Positions 53,985 to 63,625 of a stretch of DNA of 64,000 nt are shown here, one piece after another. Positions within the stretch are counted from its first letter, which is position 1; every line of letters begins with the position of its first letter. A program made the translations under genes and the position numbers. Under the pieces are notes generated by a model. That model did not search any database, was not told the DNA's origin, and saw only the letters and a program-made list of their open reading frames with translations. This stretch comes from Microbacterium sp. AG1240 (GTDB lineage Bacteria; Actinomycetota; Actinomycetes; Actinomycetales; Microbacteriaceae): contig NZ_RBXJ01000001.1 of the NCBI RefSeq assembly GCF_003635115.1, forward strand, positions 1,054,001 through 1,118,000. Reading direction: 5' to 3'.

Positions 53985-54479
53985 TTACTGAGCGTTGTTG
54001 AGGTCGTGGATCAGCTCGCGCTCGACGTCCTCCGACAGCGACGTCTGGACGACCTTGCCGTTGAACGGGGCGAGGGCGGCGGCGAACTTGTCTTCGGTGA
54101 TCTTCGTGGCGTAGATCACGATCGCCGACTTGCCCTCCGACACGGTCGACTTCACGCGATCGCGGAACTGCGCGTCGAGACCGGTCTTGTCGAGGCCGGC
54201 GAACAGTCCGCCGAAGAGCCCCCCGAAGACCAGGCCCGCGAGCGGAACGAAGAAGAGGATGCCGATGAGGGTGCCGAACAGCGCTCCGCCGGCCGCGCCG
54301 GCACCGATCCGCGCACCCGAACCCGGGTACTCGACCTTCGTCTTCCCCTCCTCGTCGACCTTGACGAGGGCGAGTCCCGCGAGCTGGACGATCAGGTCGT
54401 CCTGAAGCTCCTGAACCTTCGCGTAGGCCGCCTCGGCCTCGCTCTCTTTGTCGAACGCGATAACGATGAGATCTGCCAT
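53985..54479 (-). CDS. DUF1269 domain-containing protein
   Basis: A 164-residue protein: an N-terminal alpha/beta domain (MADLIVIAFDKESEAEAAYAK), a Gly-rich hydrophobic hairpin (about 57-97, with repeated GGLFGGLFAG) that could enter the membrane, and a C-terminal half repeating the first (SAIVIYATKITEDKFAAALAPF). This matches DUF1269, a widespread family of unknown function often tied to stress genes. A clean AGGAG SD precedes the ATG. Dps and a general-stress SDR lie nearby, compatible with a stress role. Confidence 0.88.
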   Translation of the reverse strand: MADLIVIAFDKESEAEAAYAKVQELQDDLIVQLAGLALVKVDEEGKTKVEYPGSGARIGAGAAGGALFGTLIGILFFVPLAGLVFGGLFGGLFAGLDKTGLDAQFRDRVKSTVSEGKSAIVIYATKITEDKFAAALAPFNGKVVQTSLSEDVERELIHDLNNAQ

Positions 54480-54565
54480 GTCGCATCTCCTGCTCAAGGG
54501 TCCGGTCCGCCCGAACGGCGGGTTCGAGTGCGACCCTAGTGGACCGTGGAGAACGGCGACAGACG

Positions 54566-55456
54566 TCAATCCGCGGGAGAGGTCTCGCCGAAAACGCCCA
54601 CCGCGCGCCCGGCCGTGTCGACGTCGAACGTGAAGATCGAACCGCTGAGCGGGGCCGCACGAAGATCGTCCTCCGTGAGGTTCTCCCGCGCCGAACCGAC
54701 GAAGAGCGTCCGCCGCTCCCGACCGCCGAGGGCGACCGATGTGAGGTTGGGTGCGGGCACGGCGAGACGCGCGATCACGTCGCCGTCCGGGCTCCATCTC
54801 AGCACCTCGCCGCCGCCGTAGACGGCGTTCCAGAAGCATCCGTCGACGTCGCGCACGAGACCGTCCGAGTCGTAGCCGCGCAGATACGGCTCGAGCTCGC
54901 CGAGCTCGCCGCGACCCGGACCGTAGGGCGCGCGGTAGACGGTCTTCGTCGATGTGTCGGTGACGAACATCTCGCCGCCGTCGGCTGTCCATTCGAAGCC
55001 GTTCGCAACGCCGAAGCCGCCCCGCAGCACCTCGGGGCCCTCGTCGGCGCTGAAGGCGTAGAGAGCCGCATCGGGGTCTCCGGAGGTGACGTCCATGCCG
55101 CCCACGATGAACCGCCCGAAGGGGTCGACCTTGCCCTCGTTGAAGCGGATGCCCGCGTGGGCGTGCTCGACCTCGGCGATCGTGCCGGTGATCGCGCCGT
55201 CCGCGTCGAGCGATACGACGCGATCCTTCAGCGCCGCGACGAACCCGCCCCCTCTCGCGGGCTGCACCGCGCTCATGGGTGCGGGGAGCGCGACCACGCG
55301 GTCGTCCGTCCCGTCGACCGCACCGTCGAGCCGCGCCCGATGGAATGTTCCGGTCGTGATGTCGACCCATGAGAGCTCGTCGTAGCGCTCATCCCAGAAG
55401 ATGCTCTCCACGAGCACCGAATCCAGGTGGCGGAAGAGCTGGGGGTCAGCGTTCAT
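54566..55456 (-). CDS. SMP-30/gluconolactonase/LRE family protein
   Basis: A 296-residue six-bladed beta-propeller of the SMP-30 family. The metal ligands expected for the family are Glu in VESIFWDER near 16, Asn in FNEGKVDPFGRF near 101-112, Asn in GVANGFEWT near 149 and Asp in MFVTDTSTKTVYRA near 165. Members are Ca2+- or Zn2+-dependent lactonases of sugar lactones. A lactone oxidase is encoded far away at 11342, but no operon link exists. It lies 65 bp downstream of the GH15 gene on the same strand. Confidence 0.9.
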   Translation of the reverse strand: MNADPQLFRHLDSVLVESIFWDERYDELSWVDITTGTFHRARLDGAVDGTDDRVVALPAPMSAVQPARGGGFVAALKDRVVSLDADGAITGTIAEVEHAHAGIRFNEGKVDPFGRFIVGGMDVTSGDPDAALYAFSADEGPEVLRGGFGVANGFEWTADGGEMFVTDTSTKTVYRAPYGPGRGELGELEPYLRGYDSDGLVRDVDGCFWNAVYGGGEVLRWSPDGDVIARLAVPAPNLTSVALGGRERRTLFVGSARENLTEDDLRAAPLSGSIFTFDVDTAGRAVGVFGETSPAD

Positions 55457-55521
55457 CGGGAGCCTTCGATCGTGTTCGTGGAGAGCGGATGCTGCGGATG
55501 CGCGGGTCGGGGCGGGGGAGG

Positions 55522-57330
55522 TCAGTGTCCCTCGAGCTTCTTCGCAGGTGCCAGGTCTCGGATCGTCAGGGCCGCGGTGACCAGAGCCAGGTGGCTCAGC
55601 GCCTGGGGGAGGTTGCCCCACGACTCGCCGTCGGACTCGTCGATCATCTCGGCGTAGATGCCGACGTCGTTGCCGCGCGTGACGAGGTCGTCCATGGCCG
55701 CGATCGCCTCATCGTGGCGTCCGACGCAGGCCAGCGTCGCGGCCCGCCAGAACGCGCAGGCGACGAACGTGTGCTCCTCCTGGTCGACGCCCGAGTACCG
55801 GTACAGCAGGTTGCCGGCGCCGAGGTCGCGAGTGATCGCGTCGATCGTCGACGACATGCGTTCGCCGCGGTCGTAGCCGCTGGGGCCGTGCAGCAGGACG
55901 GAGGCGTCGAGGTCGGTCGAACCGGGGAACATGACGTAGGCCTGTGCCTCCTCCGACCAGCCGTTCTCCTCGATCCATTGGCGGATGCGCTCGCGCTCCG
56001 ACGCCCACCGGGCCGCGCTTCCCGGGATCTGCCCCGACTCGGCGAGGGCCACCGCGTCGTTGAGGGCCTGCCAGCATCCCATCTTCGACGAGGTGTAGTG
56101 GCGGATCTCGGGAAGCTCCCACATCCCCGAATCGGGGTTGCGCCAGAGGTCGCAGACGCGGTCGGCGGTGTCGGCGAGCATGCGGCCGGTCGCCACGTCG
56201 AGCACGTTCCCCGAGTCGACGTATGTGCGGCAGATGGCGAAGAGGTCGCCGTAGACGCCCAGCTGCAACTGGCCCTGGGCCGGGTTGCCGGTGACGACCG
56301 GGCCGATGCCGCGCCACCCCTCGACATCGAAGGTCTGCACGTCGGTGCTGGTGCCGCCGCGGAGGGTGTACATCACGTGCAGATCGGGACCGTTCTCGCG
56401 AATGGTGCGCAGCAGCCACGAGATCGCGGCGTGGGTCTCTTCGCGCAGGCCGAACAGGATGAGGGCGTGAGAGGCGTACGCGAGGTCGCGCACCCAGGCG
56501 AAGCGGTAGTCCCAGTTCTTCCCGCCGCGCGGGTTCTCGGGCAGCGACGTGGTCGCCGCCGCCGCCATCGACCCGGTGGGTGAGTAGACGAGCAGCTTCA
56601 GCGCGAGCGCACTGCGCTGCACATCGCGGGCCCAGGGGCCTTCGTAGGAGAACTCCTTCGACCACGTGCGCCACCCGTCGATCGTGCGGTCGATGCCGCG
56701 GTCGACGTTGTCGGGGTCGGGGAGGTGCAGCGGCTCGTCGTCTGTCGCGGCCAGCACGATGAGATGCCGGGAGTCGGTGGACGTCGTGAAGCGTCCCTGG
56801 ATGCGGGGAGACGATGCCGAGCCGGGCTCGGGGTCGTCGCGACCGTGGTTCCTGCCGACGATCGCGAAGGAGATCTCGCCGACCCGCATCACGCACGCGC
56901 CGTCGATGTCTTCGATCCACGGCGATGCGGTCTGCAGCTGGGTGCCGGGGCGGATGACCCACTCGAAGTCGACCTCGCCCTCGATGCCGTCGACCCGGCG
57001 TGCGAGCTCCGCCCACGGCAGCCGCCCGGCCACCCCGGTCACCATCGCGTCGGTGAGCCGCGCCTTCCCTGCAGCGGTCGTGAAGGTCGTCTCGAGCACG
57101 TTCGTCCGAGGGATGTAGCGCCGCTTCACCTCGTACTCGCCGGTGGGGTGCAGGTCGATCGCGCCCCCGGTCTCGGCGTCGAGCAGGCGGGCGAACACCG
57201 GATGCGAATCCAGGTTCGGCAGCGGCATCCAGTCGATCTGTCCGCGCATCCCGATCAGGGCGACCGTGCGACCGTCGCCGATGGGTGCGTAGGAACTGAG
57301 AGGGTCGGCGGAGGCGGGGGTGTCGTGCAC
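55522..57330 (-). CDS. Glycoside hydrolase family 15 protein (trehalase/glucoamylase-like)
   Basis: A 602-residue cytoplasmic GH15 enzyme. The N-terminal beta-sandwich domain (DUF5911-like; starts LSSYAPIGDGRTVALIG) is followed by the (alpha/alpha)6 barrel with NWDYRFAWVRDLAY, the catalytic acid region MWELPEIRHYTSSKMG and ESWGNLPQALSHLAL near the C-terminus. Actinobacterial homologues of this size act as trehalases or alpha-glucosidases. TACGGT ends 6 nt before the GTG, so the start is read as leaderless. The SMP-30 gene may be co-transcribed. Confidence 0.92.
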   Translation of the reverse strand: MHDTPASADPLSSYAPIGDGRTVALIGMRGQIDWMPLPNLDSHPVFARLLDAETGGAIDLHPTGEYEVKRRYIPRTNVLETTFTTAAGKARLTDAMVTGVAGRLPWAELARRVDGIEGEVDFEWVIRPGTQLQTASPWIEDIDGACVMRVGEISFAIVGRNHGRDDPEPGSASSPRIQGRFTTSTDSRHLIVLAATDDEPLHLPDPDNVDRGIDRTIDGWRTWSKEFSYEGPWARDVQRSALALKLLVYSPTGSMAAAATTSLPENPRGGKNWDYRFAWVRDLAYASHALILFGLREETHAAISWLLRTIRENGPDLHVMYTLRGGTSTDVQTFDVEGWRGIGPVVTGNPAQGQLQLGVYGDLFAICRTYVDSGNVLDVATGRMLADTADRVCDLWRNPDSGMWELPEIRHYTSSKMGCWQALNDAVALAESGQIPGSAARWASERERIRQWIEENGWSEEAQAYVMFPGSTDLDASVLLHGPSGYDRGERMSSTIDAITRDLGAGNLLYRYSGVDQEEHTFVACAFWRAATLACVGRHDEAIAAMDDLVTRGNDVGIYAEMIDESDGESWGNLPQALSHLALVTAALTIRDLAPAKKLEGH

Positions 57331-57336
57331 CGTCCC

Positions 57337-57342
57337 ACCGTA
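57337..57342 (-). promoter_or_regulatory. Leaderless -10 of the GH15 gene
   Basis: On the minus strand TACGGT ends 6 nt before the GTG at 57330. Confidence 0.45.
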
Positions 57343-57501
57343 CGAACAGCCGGCCGTCGAGAGTGCGGGCTTGCGCGAACACCCGGCCCCGACTAGCCGG
57401 TACGCACTAACAACGAACGGATGCATCGACAACCCCCGTGGCGTCGGAGCGGAGCGGGTCTAGCGTCTATCAGGTACCCGTTGCGACCGTCAGGAGACAT
57501 C

Positions 57502-58059
57502 ATGGCAACCGACTCGAAGACAGCCCCCCGTAACCGCCGTCGCCCCGCGAAGGGCGGAAGCGGCGCCGGCCTCACCGCGACCGAGAACGCCGAGAGCGGC
57601 TTCACCGCATCGGCCAAGCTCAGCGAGAACCTCCAGCGTGTTCTCGTCGACCTGATCGAGCTCTCGATCCAGGGCAAGCAGGCGCACTGGAACGTCGTGG
57701 GCAAGAACTTCCGCGACACCCACCTGCAGCTCGACGAGGTCATCGAGGCTGCGCGCGAATTCAGCGACACCGTCGCCGAGCGCATGCGCGCCCTGCACGC
57801 CCTTCCCGATGGACGCAGCGACACCATCGCCGAGACCACGACTCTGCCGGAGTTCCCGCAGGGCGAGGTGGACACGAGCGAGGTCGTCGACCTCGTCACC
57901 GAGCGCCTCGAGTCGGCGACGTCGACCGTGCGCGAGGTGCACGACGACGTCGACGAGGAAGACCCCACGAGCGCCGACATCCTCCACTCGATCCTCGAGC
58001 GCCTCGAGCAGCTCGCGTGGATGGTCAGCGCCGAGAACCGCACCCCGCGCAAGCGCTGA
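57502..58059 (+). CDS. dps: Dps family DNA-protecting ferritin
   Basis: A 185-residue Dps with a basic N-terminal tail (APRNRRRPAKGG) suited to DNA binding and a C-terminal PRKR. Ferroxidase ligands align by spacing with E. coli Dps: His62 (QAHWNVVG), His74, Asp78, Asp89 and Glu93. It should oxidise Fe2+ with H2O2 and mineralise iron in a dodecamer. The ATG follows an AGGAGA SD. A TAGCGT at 57461-57466 is a likely -10, giving a leader of about 29 nt. The neighbourhood is stress-related (SDR, DUF1269). Confidence 0.95.
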   Translation: MATDSKTAPRNRRRPAKGGSGAGLTATENAESGFTASAKLSENLQRVLVDLIELSIQGKQAHWNVVGKNFRDTHLQLDEVIEAAREFSDTVAERMRALHALPDGRSDTIAETTTLPEFPQGEVDTSEVVDLVTERLESATSTVREVHDDVDEEDPTSADILHSILERLEQLAWMVSAENRTPRKR

Positions 58060-58081
58060 ACCGCGCCCGCATAGACGGCTT

Positions 58082-58118
58082 CGACCGCCGCCGCAACCCC
58101 CGGGAGCGGCGGCGGTCG
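58082..58118 (+). terminator. Terminator hairpin of dps
   Basis: A 13-bp perfect stem (CGACCGCCGCCGC, 58082-58094, with 58106-58118) closes an 11-nt loop. The following TCGCTTTAG is short of Ts. Confidence 0.7.
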
Positions 58119-58125
58119 CTCGCTT

Positions 58126-58131
58126 TAGCGT
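58126..58131 (+). promoter_or_regulatory. Leaderless -10 of the SDR gene
   Basis: TAGCGT ends 6 nt before the ATG at 58138. Confidence 0.5.
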
Positions 58132-58137
58132 GACGGA

Positions 58138-59031
58138 ATGGCCGACAACATGTATACGCCCCAAGACCCCAACACCCAGTTCCCCCGGCCGCCGTTCCCC
58201 CCGCAGCAGCAGACCGGCCCCGGCGACATCCGCAAGATGGATCCCGCCCCCGACCACGGTGAGACCAGCTACATCGGCAACAACCGCCTGCCGGGCCGCA
58301 AGGCCCTCATCACCGGCGCCGACTCCGGCATCGGCCGGGCCGTGGCGATCGCGTACGCTCGTGAGGGTGCAGACGTGGCGCTGAGCTACCTGCCCGAGGA
58401 GCAGGAGCAGGCCGAAGAGGTCGCCGCTCTGATCGAGAAGGAGGGCCGTAAGGCCGTGCTCCTCCCCGGAGACCTGCAGGACGAGAGCGTCGACAAGGAG
58501 ATCGTCGAGAAGACGGTCGCCGAGCTCGGCGGTCTCGACATCCTCGTGATCAACGCCGGCACGATGCCGACGGTCGACAGCATCGACGACTTCGAGACGA
58601 AGACCCTCGACCACGTGCTGAAGGCCAACATCTACCCGCTCTTCTGGCTGACGAAGGCGGCGTCCCCGCACCTCAAGCCGGGAGCGTCGATCATCACGAC
58701 GTCCAGCATCCAGGGCTTCGTGCCGTCCCCGTCGCTCGCGGAGTACGCCGTGTCGAAGGCCGGCATCGCGAACTGGACACGTGCGATGGCCCAGCAGCTC
58801 ATCGAGCGCGGCATCCGCGTGAACGGCGTCGCGCCCGGTCCGATCTGGACGCCGCTGCAGCCCGCCTTCGTGCCGAACGAGAAGATCGAGTCGTTCGGTG
58901 AGGAGACGCCGATCGGCCGGGCCGGTCAGCCTGTCGAGCTCGCGCCGCCGTTCGTCTTCCTCGCCTCCCAGGAGTCGAGCTACGTCATCGGCGAGACCAT
59001 CGCGGTCACGGGCGGATCGCCCACGCACTGA
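58138..59031 (+). CDS. SDR family oxidoreductase (general-stress type)
   Basis: A 297-residue short-chain dehydrogenase with a 45-residue Pro/Gln-rich N-terminal extension, as in B. subtilis general stress proteins YdaD/YhdF. The cofactor motif TGADSGIG is at 59-66, NAG follows in VINAGTMP, and the catalytic Ser, Tyr203 and Lys207 are in TTSSIQG and EYAVSKAG. The end VTGGSPTH is typical of the group. Substrate unknown. It is next to dps, with its own leaderless promoter and terminator, fitting a stationary-phase or oxidative-stress role. Confidence 0.93.
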   Translation: MADNMYTPQDPNTQFPRPPFPPQQQTGPGDIRKMDPAPDHGETSYIGNNRLPGRKALITGADSGIGRAVAIAYAREGADVALSYLPEEQEQAEEVAALIEKEGRKAVLLPGDLQDESVDKEIVEKTVAELGGLDILVINAGTMPTVDSIDDFETKTLDHVLKANIYPLFWLTKAASPHLKPGASIITTSSIQGFVPSPSLAEYAVSKAGIANWTRAMAQQLIERGIRVNGVAPGPIWTPLQPAFVPNEKIESFGEETPIGRAGQPVELAPPFVFLASQESSYVIGETIAVTGGSPTH

Positions 59032-59048
59032 CCGTAGCCGCACGGCAC

Positions 59049-59085
59049 AGCCCCGGACGATCCGACGAACTCGGCGTCCGGGGCT
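59049..59085 (+). terminator. Terminator hairpin of the SDR gene
   Basis: AGCCCCGGACG (59049-59059) pairs with CGTCCGGGGCT (59075-59085); outer GCACAG/CTGTGC flanks extend the structure. Confidence 0.7.
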
Positions 59086-59163
59086 TCGCTGTGCGGGCCG
59101 GTACGACCGGTTCCCGAGCTGTCGAAGGGGCGGTGCGGTGCCGACGAGGAGGAGGATGCTGTC

Positions 59164-59976
59164 ATGCCCGAGTCACCGGAAGTGCAGGCCCTCGCCGAGT
59201 ACCTCGACCGTCACCTCGTCGCGCAGCGGATCATCGGCGTGGACCTCGAGGAGTTCCGCGCGCTGAAGACCCGCGCACGACCGTTGGACGAACTGATCGG
59301 TGCGACCGTGTCGGGGGTGCGGCGCTTCGGCAAGCACCTGGAGATCGTCACCGACGGCGCCGGTCTGGTGATCAGCTTCGGGCGCGCGGGATGGGCGCTC
59401 CTCGACGAGCAGACGGATGCGCCGGTGCTCGCGCGCCTCGAGTTCGACGGCGGTGGGTCCCTCACGGTGATCGACGCCGGCTCGTTCCTGTCGCTGGGGC
59501 TCTCGATCGTGGACGACGTGCGCGACGTCGCTTCGATCGCCAAGCTCGGTGCGGACCCCCTCGATCCCACCTACTCCCGCGCCCCGTTCGATTCCGCGCT
59601 CGGCTCGCGGCGGAAGCAGATCCGCGCCCTCCTGCAGGAGCAGGAGTCGATCGCCGGCATCGGGGGCGCCTATTCCGACGAGATCCTGCACGTCGCGAAG
59701 CTGTCGCCCGTCGCGCACGCGGTCGATCTGAGCGACGACGACCGAGACCGGCTGTTCGCTGCGGTCGTCGAGGTTCTGCGCGCGGCGGTCACGGCACGCC
59801 GCGGCATCCTGCCCTCCGGGCAGAAAGCGGCGAAGGTCGACGCGATGCGCGTGCACGGGCGAACCGGCGAACCCTGCCCGGTGTGCGCGGGCACCGTGCA
59901 GGACGTGCCCGGTTCGAAAGGCGCGGCGCAGTACTGCCCGACCTGCCAGACCGGGGGAGTGCGTCTTCCCGAGTGA
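59164..59976 (+). CDS. Fpg/Nei family DNA glycosylase
   Basis: A 270-residue bifunctional glycosylase/AP lyase. After Met removal, Pro2 and Glu3 of PESPEVQALAEYL are the catalytic N-terminus. The middle H2TH region includes LLQEQESIAGIGGAYSDEILH, and a C-terminal zinc finger has CPVC and CPTC. It excises oxidised bases. PES replaces the PEL of canonical MutM, so I do not call it mutM; it is one of the extra Fpg/Nei paralogues common in actinobacteria. SD GAGGAGGAGG precedes the ATG. Confidence 0.92.
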   Translation: MPESPEVQALAEYLDRHLVAQRIIGVDLEEFRALKTRARPLDELIGATVSGVRRFGKHLEIVTDGAGLVISFGRAGWALLDEQTDAPVLARLEFDGGGSLTVIDAGSFLSLGLSIVDDVRDVASIAKLGADPLDPTYSRAPFDSALGSRRKQIRALLQEQESIAGIGGAYSDEILHVAKLSPVAHAVDLSDDDRDRLFAAVVEVLRAAVTARRGILPSGQKAAKVDAMRVHGRTGEPCPVCAGTVQDVPGSKGAAQYCPTCQTGGVRLPE

Positions 59977-60080
59977 GGGTCAGCGGCCCGACTCGGTGTG
60001 CCGGTGCGACGATCACGGGCCGGGGCGCGAGATCGGGCTCGGCCGTCTGCGCGAGGACAGGCGACCGAGCCGGAGGGTCG

Positions 60081-61574
60081 TCAGTGCGCCATCGGGAGCT
60101 CGGCGGGGGCGTCGGCAGGCTTCATGATGAGGAACGCGCCCACGAGCAGCGGCAGCGAGATGATCGCGGCGACGAGGAAGGCACCCCGCGCGCCCGCCGC
60201 CTCGGCGGCCGCGGCCGTCTCGGTCGATGCGCCCATGACGGAGGCCATGGTCGTGATGAGGATCGAGATGCCGGCCGCACCCGCCACCTGCTGCAGCGTG
60301 TTGACGATGGCCGAGCCGTAGGAGTACTGGCGAGGCTGGAGCGATCCGAGCGAAGCGGTGATCAGCGGCGTGAAGGAGAGCGCCAGACCGAGCGAGAGCA
60401 GCGTCTGCATGATGACGATCATCCAGATCGGCGTCGTGGTGGTGCTCAGGAGGGCGTAGGCCCACAGCATGGCGCTCACGAGGACGGCGCCGGGGACGAG
60501 GAGCACCTTCGTGCCGCGGCGGTCGTAGATACGGCCGATGATCGGACCGGCCAGACCCATCGCGAGCGCACCCGGGAGGAGTACCAGCCCGCTCTCGGCC
60601 GCGTTCAGACCCAGGCCCTGCTGCAGGTACAGCGGAAGCAGCGTGATCGTGCCGAAGAACGCCAGCGACATGACGCCGAGCTGGGCGACGGCCAGCGAGA
60701 AGTTGCGCACCCGGAACACGCGCAGATCCAGCAGCGCGTCGTCGGTGCGCTGCAGACGGAGCTGCGGCCAGCCGAAGAGCACGAGCGCGATGGCGCCGCC
60801 GACGAGGGCGACGATGAGCACCAGCGGAGAAGAGGGTTCGCTCGCCGCATCCGCCTCGCCGTGGCCACCCAGCTGGCTGAGGCCGAACACGATGCCGCCG
60901 AAACCTATGGCCGACAGCAGCACCGAGAGGATGTCGATGCGGTTGTGCTCGGTCTCGGAGATGTTGCGGATCCAGGTGGCGCCGATGGCGAGCGAGACGA
61001 GCGCGATGGGCAGCACGAGGCCGAAGTTCCAGTGCCATCCGATCGTGTCGACGATGAAGCCCGACACCGTCGGACCGATCGCGGGGGCCAGCGAGATGAC
61101 GATGCTGACCCGGCCCATCATGCGGCCGCGCAGGTGCGGAGGAACCACCGTCATCAAGGTGGTCATGAGCAGCGGCATCATGATCGCCGTGCCCGAGGCC
61201 TGGATGACGCGCGCGGCGAGCAGCATGGGGAAGCCGACCGAGAGGAAGGCGACGAGGGTTCCGGTCGAGAAGAGGGACATCGCGGCGATGAACATCTGGC
61301 GCGTGCTGAAGCGTCGCAGAAGGAACCCGCTGATGGGGATGATCACGGCCATGGTCAGCATGAACGCGGTCGTGAGCCACTGCGCGGCGACCGCGGTGAT
61401 GCCGAGATCCTCGATGAGGGCGGGGATCGCCACGCCCATGGTGGTCTCGTTGAGGATCGCCACGAACGCGGCGACCAGGAGCAGCCAGATGACCCGGCTC
61501 TGCTCGGGTGAGACGCCCGACGCGGACGTGACGGACTGGGGCTGTCGGATGCTGTCGGTGGCGGGGGCGGCCAT
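60081..61574 (-). CDS. MFS transporter, DHA2 (EmrB/QacA) drug efflux family
   Basis: A 497-residue transporter with about 14 hydrophobic helices. Motif C-like SLAPAIGPTVSGF and motif A-like LLRRFSTRQMF fit the DHA2 family of drug:H+ antiporters. A cytoplasmic loop near 245-255 is charged, and a short Ala-rich loop precedes the last helix. The ATG at 61574 has a GAGGAG SD. It is divergent from an ABC exporter gene; the 164-bp gap (61575-61738) contains both promoters, but no regulator gene is adjacent. Substrate unknown. Confidence 0.92.
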   Translation of the reverse strand: MAAPATDSIRQPQSVTSASGVSPEQSRVIWLLLVAAFVAILNETTMGVAIPALIEDLGITAVAAQWLTTAFMLTMAVIIPISGFLLRRFSTRQMFIAAMSLFSTGTLVAFLSVGFPMLLAARVIQASGTAIMMPLLMTTLMTVVPPHLRGRMMGRVSIVISLAPAIGPTVSGFIVDTIGWHWNFGLVLPIALVSLAIGATWIRNISETEHNRIDILSVLLSAIGFGGIVFGLSQLGGHGEADAASEPSSPLVLIVALVGGAIALVLFGWPQLRLQRTDDALLDLRVFRVRNFSLAVAQLGVMSLAFFGTITLLPLYLQQGLGLNAAESGLVLLPGALAMGLAGPIIGRIYDRRGTKVLLVPGAVLVSAMLWAYALLSTTTTPIWMIVIMQTLLSLGLALSFTPLITASLGSLQPRQYSYGSAIVNTLQQVAGAAGISILITTMASVMGASTETAAAAEAAGARGAFLVAAIISLPLLVGAFLIMKPADAPAELPMAH

Positions 61575-61725
61575 AGGTGGCTCCTCATCGTGCAATCGGG
61601 GCGCTGGTCGCCACCGGACCGGTGGCACCAACTCCGTAACGTCGGTGGGTGGCGCGACATTCCCTCGACGGCGAACAATCTTGGCGGGGGGTGCGCTTCC
61701 CCGGCCCGGTGTCGGCGGGCGGACG

Positions 61726-61731
61726 TAGGCT
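61726..61731 (+). promoter_or_regulatory. Leaderless -10 of the ABC exporter gene
   Basis: TAGGCT ends 7 nt before the ATG at 61739. Confidence 0.45.
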
Positions 61732-61738
61732 GACCGGC

Positions 61739-63625
61739 ATGAGCATGGCAGGCGGCGTCGGATTCCGCGGCGTCGACATCGAGGCGCAGCGAAAGCGCAA
61801 CGCCGACGCCCCACGGGTGGCGAATCTCGGCAGACGGGTGGTCGCGCTCTTCCGCCCCTACCGCTGGCGCATCGCGATCACGGCGCTCCTGGTCGTCCTC
61901 GGCGCCGCGGTCGCGGTCGTGCCGCCCCTGCTGGTGCAGCGCATCTTCGACGACGGTCTGTTCCCCGTCGCCGGCGGCCCACCCGACATCCCGGTGCTCG
62001 TGCGGCTCGTCGTGCTGATGATCGCGTTCTTCCTCCTCTCGGCGGTGCTCGGCGTGGGTCAGACCTGGCTCACCGCCACCGTGGGCAACGCGGTGACGGG
62101 AGACCTCCGCCTGCGGCTGTTCGACCACCTCCAAGCCATGGAGCTCGGCTTCTTCACCCGCACCAAGACCGGCGTGATCCAGTCGCGCCTGCAGAACGAC
62201 GTCGGGGGAGTCTCCGGCGTATTGACGAACACGGTCACCAGCATCCTGGGCAATACCGTCACGGTCGTCGCCTCACTCGTGGCGATGGTGCTCATCGACT
62301 GGCGGCTGACCCTCATCGCCGTGGTGATGATGCCGATCCTCGTGCTGGTGCAGCGGCGGGTCGGCCAGGTGCGGGCGCGCATCGCGGGCGAGACCCAGGA
62401 GTCGCTGTCGGAGCTCACCTCCATCACGCAGGAGACGCTCAGCGTCTCGGGCATCCTGTTGTCGAAGTCGTTCAACCGCCAGCGCGCCGAGTCGGGGCGG
62501 TTCGCCCACGAGAACACCAACCAGGTGCGCCTGCAGGTGCGCCGCGCCATGAGCGGGCAGGGCTTCTTCGCCGTCGTGCAGGTGCTCATGGCGAGCGTGC
62601 CGGCCGTCATCTACCTCGTGGCGGGGTTCCTCGTCACCGGTGGCGACGGCGGCACGGTCACGGCGGGAACGATCGTCGCCTTCACCACCGTGCAGGCGCG
62701 ACTGCTCATGCCGCTGATGGGACTCATGCGCGTGGCCCTCGATCTGCAGACGTCGGCGGCACTGTTCGCCCGCATCTTCGAGTACCTCGACCTGGTTCCC
62801 GCGATCACCGACAAGACCGACGCGATCGACGTGACGCGGGCCCCGGGGCCGCTCGGGCGCCTCGAGTTCCGCGATGTGCGGTTCCGCTACCCCGATGCGG
62901 CCGAGGCGGCGCGTCCCACCCTCGACGGGGTGTCGTTCGTGGCCGAGCCCGGGCGGCACGTGGCGTTCGTCGGCCCGTCGGGGGCCGGAAAGACGACGAT
63001 CCTCTACCTCGCACCGCGCATGTACGAGGCATCCGGGGGTGCGGTGGTGTTCGCCGGGGCCGACGTGCGCGACCTGCGCGCCGAGTCGGTGATCGACCAG
63101 ATCGGGATCGTGTCGCAGGAGACCTACCTCTTCCACGCCACGATCCGCGAGAACCTCCGCTACGCCCGGCCCGACGCGACCGATGACGAGCTCGAGGCCG
63201 CCTGCCGATCGGCGAACATCCATCACGTGATCGCCGGATTCGAGAACGGGTACGACACGGTGGTCGGGGAGCGCGGCTACCGGTTGTCGGGCGGAGAGAA
63301 GCAGCGCATCGCGATCGCTCGCGTGTTGCTGAAAGATCCGCCGGTGCTCCTCCTCGACGAGGCGACGAGCGCGCTCGATACCGTGTCGGAGCGCATCGTG
63401 CAGGAGGCTCTGGATGCTGTCGCCCGCGGCCGCACGACGCTCACCGTCGCCCATCGACTGTCGACGGTGATCGGTGCCGACGTGATCCACGTCGTCGATG
63501 ACGGACGGATCGTGGAGTCGGGCACCCACTCGCAGCTCCTCGCCGCGGGGGGCCTGTACGCGAGCCTCGCCGCCGAGCAGCTGGCGGCGACCCGCGTGCT
63601 GACGGAGGAGCAGACGGCGGGCTGA
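61739..63625 (+). CDS. ABC transporter, fused permease and ATPase (type IV exporter half)
   Basis: A 628-residue half-transporter. An N-terminal cytoplasmic stretch precedes six transmembrane helices (about 42-350). The ATPase has Walker A GPSGAGKTT (411-419), Q-loop VSQETYLFHATIREN, signature RLSGGEKQRIAIAR, Walker B VLLLDEATSALD and H-loop TVAHRLSTVI. It works as a homodimer or with a partner; none is adjacent, so a homodimer is likely. It may export lipids or drugs. An ATG 6 nt downstream of the chosen start, in frame, is also possible. Confidence 0.93.
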   Translation: MSMAGGVGFRGVDIEAQRKRNADAPRVANLGRRVVALFRPYRWRIAITALLVVLGAAVAVVPPLLVQRIFDDGLFPVAGGPPDIPVLVRLVVLMIAFFLLSAVLGVGQTWLTATVGNAVTGDLRLRLFDHLQAMELGFFTRTKTGVIQSRLQNDVGGVSGVLTNTVTSILGNTVTVVASLVAMVLIDWRLTLIAVVMMPILVLVQRRVGQVRARIAGETQESLSELTSITQETLSVSGILLSKSFNRQRAESGRFAHENTNQVRLQVRRAMSGQGFFAVVQVLMASVPAVIYLVAGFLVTGGDGGTVTAGTIVAFTTVQARLLMPLMGLMRVALDLQTSAALFARIFEYLDLVPAITDKTDAIDVTRAPGPLGRLEFRDVRFRYPDAAEAARPTLDGVSFVAEPGRHVAFVGPSGAGKTTILYLAPRMYEASGGAVVFAGADVRDLRAESVIDQIGIVSQETYLFHATIRENLRYARPDATDDELEAACRSANIHHVIAGFENGYDTVVGERGYRLSGGEKQRIAIARVLLKDPPVLLLDEATSALDTVSERIVQEALDAVARGRTTLTVAHRLSTVIGADVIHVVDDGRIVESGTHSQLLAAGGLYASLAAEQLAATRVLTEEQTAG